Assembly (NCBI GenBank): GCA_000431015.1
Contig: HF986057.1
Coordinates: 39,856 to 46,260 of the forward strand
Source of the DNA: Alistipes sp. CAG:514
GTDB taxonomy: Bacteria; Bacteroidota; Bacteroidia; Bacteroidales; UBA932
Direction of reading: 5' to 3'
Length of the DNA: 6,405 bases
Below the pieces are notes generated by a model. The model had not been told where the DNA came from and did no database searches. It saw nothing but the letters and a program-made list of their open reading frames with translations. A program made the position numbers and the translations under genes. The first letter of the stretch is position 1; the number at the start of each line of letters is the position of its first letter. Positions 5,581 through 6,405 of the stretch are shown here, piece after piece.

Positions 5581-5676
5581 TCCCAACAATGTCAGGAAGA
5601 TGGTAGCTGAATTTTTATAAGTGATAGGAGACAAACCGCTCTCAGCAGAATCATTATCAGAATCCCGTAAAACCTG

Positions 5677-6189
5677 TCACTTTGTGTTATAGGTTCCGTA
5701 GACCGGATCCATCCTGACATATTTCATACCCTCATTGGGAGGAAACGAAATATGCTTGTAGGTCTTGCCGTCGCTTTCGATGACATCGCCTTTGGCGAGC
5801 CAGTACTTTTGTATGACGTAGTCGGACATCTTTCCTATGCCCCAGTTGCTGTCCAATTCATCTGCGTCGAAGATTGCGACAAACAATGTGTCAGTGTCAT
5901 AGAAGATCTCGTCAACAACCTGCCCGGCACTTAACTTAACCCCTACTATAATGTCGGCGAAAGACCCCATTTGCCCTGGTTCGACGTGGTGTAGGTACCA
6001 TTTGTCGTTGAGATCCTCCAAAGAGACCGGATCATCTCCTTTCTTGAGGCCGGTTTCCTGTGACCAGATGTAGACTCCTTTGCCGTAGTGGTTTTCAAGA
6101 TCCAGTGAATAGAAGATGTCACATGAGGTGACGGATTGCATCGCCAAGGCAGTGGTCAATACGAGGATGATTCTTTTTATTATATTCAT
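5677..6189 (-). CDS. Small lipoprotein of unknown function
   Basis: A 170-residue protein from ATG 6189. It has a lipoprotein signal: two positive charges (K5, R6), a hydrophobic core (IILVLTTALAM) and a lipobox-like SVTSC with the lipidated cysteine at 23. The mature part (about 148 residues) shows no transmembrane segment and no catalytic motif I recognise. The stretches LENHYGKGVYIW (about 31-42), LFVAIFDADELDSNWGIGKM (102-121) and YVIQKYWLAKGDV (124-136) recall, from memory, uncharacterised Bacteroidales lipoproteins carrying an IFDAD...W...Y.V.K.Y.L pattern. It is probably attached to the outer membrane, though a clear surface-export signal after the cysteine is not seen. The gene stands alone, convergent with pdxB, and is visibly richer in A and T than its neighbours, suggesting an accessory origin. 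No good promoter or terminator was found. Confidence 0.8.
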   Translation of the reverse strand: MNIIKRIILVLTTALAMQSVTSCDIFYSLDLENHYGKGVYIWSQETGLKKGDDPVSLEDLNDKWYLHHVEPGQMGSFADIIVGVKLSAGQVVDEIFYDTDTLFVAIFDADELDSNWGIGKMSDYVIQKYWLAKGDVIESDGKTYKHISFPPNEGMKYVRMDPVYGTYNTK

Positions 6190-6282
6190 AGTTGGTGTTA
6201 TTGTGCTTAGTTTCTTCTGCTTGATAGACGTTTGTGATCCAACGACATTCTCCTAAATCCAGTTTCACGGATTACTTGCATC

Positions 6283-6405
6283 CTATTTATGTGTAAAGTA
6301 AAACCGTGAGAATGCCGCTATCATGACATATTGCGCTCTTCGCCTGTCTTGCCCTGAAAGGGACATCTTACAAAACAGGTTCAGCCACAAGTGCCTTTGG
6401 CGGCC
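6283..6405 (-). other. Unresolved right-edge segment, possible end of an ORF
   Basis: On the minus strand a frame is open from the right edge for 40 codons to a TAG at 6283-6285, containing LWLNLFCKMSLSG and ending RFYFTHK. The other two minus frames stop within the first ~12 codons (one ends PPKALVAEPVL). On the plus strand an ATG at 6323 is also open to the edge. None is recognisable and these frames are too short to choose between. The rest of 6190-6405 holds nothing I can assign. Confidence 0.15.

Noticed and set aside
5147..5581. Long minus-strand ORFs across the array (144 and 113 codons) as a repeat protein
   Set aside because: They exist because the repeat unit lacks stops on that strand and its 69-bp dimer keeps the frame. 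There is no ribosome binding site, they run antisense into pdxB, and the residues are arginine- and cysteine-rich in a way typical of shadow frames.

Overview
The window looks like chromosomal DNA of a moderately GC-rich member of the Bacteroidales (Bacteroidota). The evidence is the gene content (a Bacteroidota-type YebC start, recF followed directly by a DciA/DUF721 gene, a short PdxB, a Bacteroidales-style lipoprotein) and several promoters of the Bacteroidota form TTTG - 18 to 20 bases - TAnnTTTG. No genus can be named from sequence alone.

Layout, left to right. (1) Positions 1-609, minus strand: N-terminal 203 codons of an acyl-CoA (propionyl/methylmalonyl-CoA) carboxyltransferase subunit, running off the left edge, with its own promoter at 647-677. 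(2) 610-914: that promoter, a long near-perfect palindrome (758-833) and the yebC terminator (862-896). (3) 915-2365, minus strand: a two-gene operon, a membrane-anchored TPR protein followed 5 bases later by yebC. (4) 2366-2683: a divergent control region with two facing-away promoters and several inverted repeats, including a probable REP-like hairpin. (5) 2684-5226, plus strand: recF, dciA (DUF721) and pdxB; recF and dciA are 2 bases apart, and pdxB has a strong ribosome binding site and a candidate promoter inside the end of dciA. (6) 5227-5536: nine degenerate 34-35 bp tandem copies of the last ~35 bases of pdxB, starting immediately after its stop codon. (7) 5677-6189, minus strand: a small, more AT-rich lipoprotein gene that converges on pdxB. 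(8) 6190-6405: no confident gene, perhaps the end of something reading in from the right.

Most genes are housekeeping: DNA repair and replication (recF, dciA), vitamin B6 synthesis (pdxB), translation or regulation (yebC), envelope-associated TPR scaffolding, and propionate/succinate carbon flow (the carboxyltransferase). I do not see a complete new multigene system. The most unusual feature is the tandem array seeded from the 3' end of pdxB, followed by the 76-bp palindrome and the structured leader region between recF and the TPR-yebC operon.
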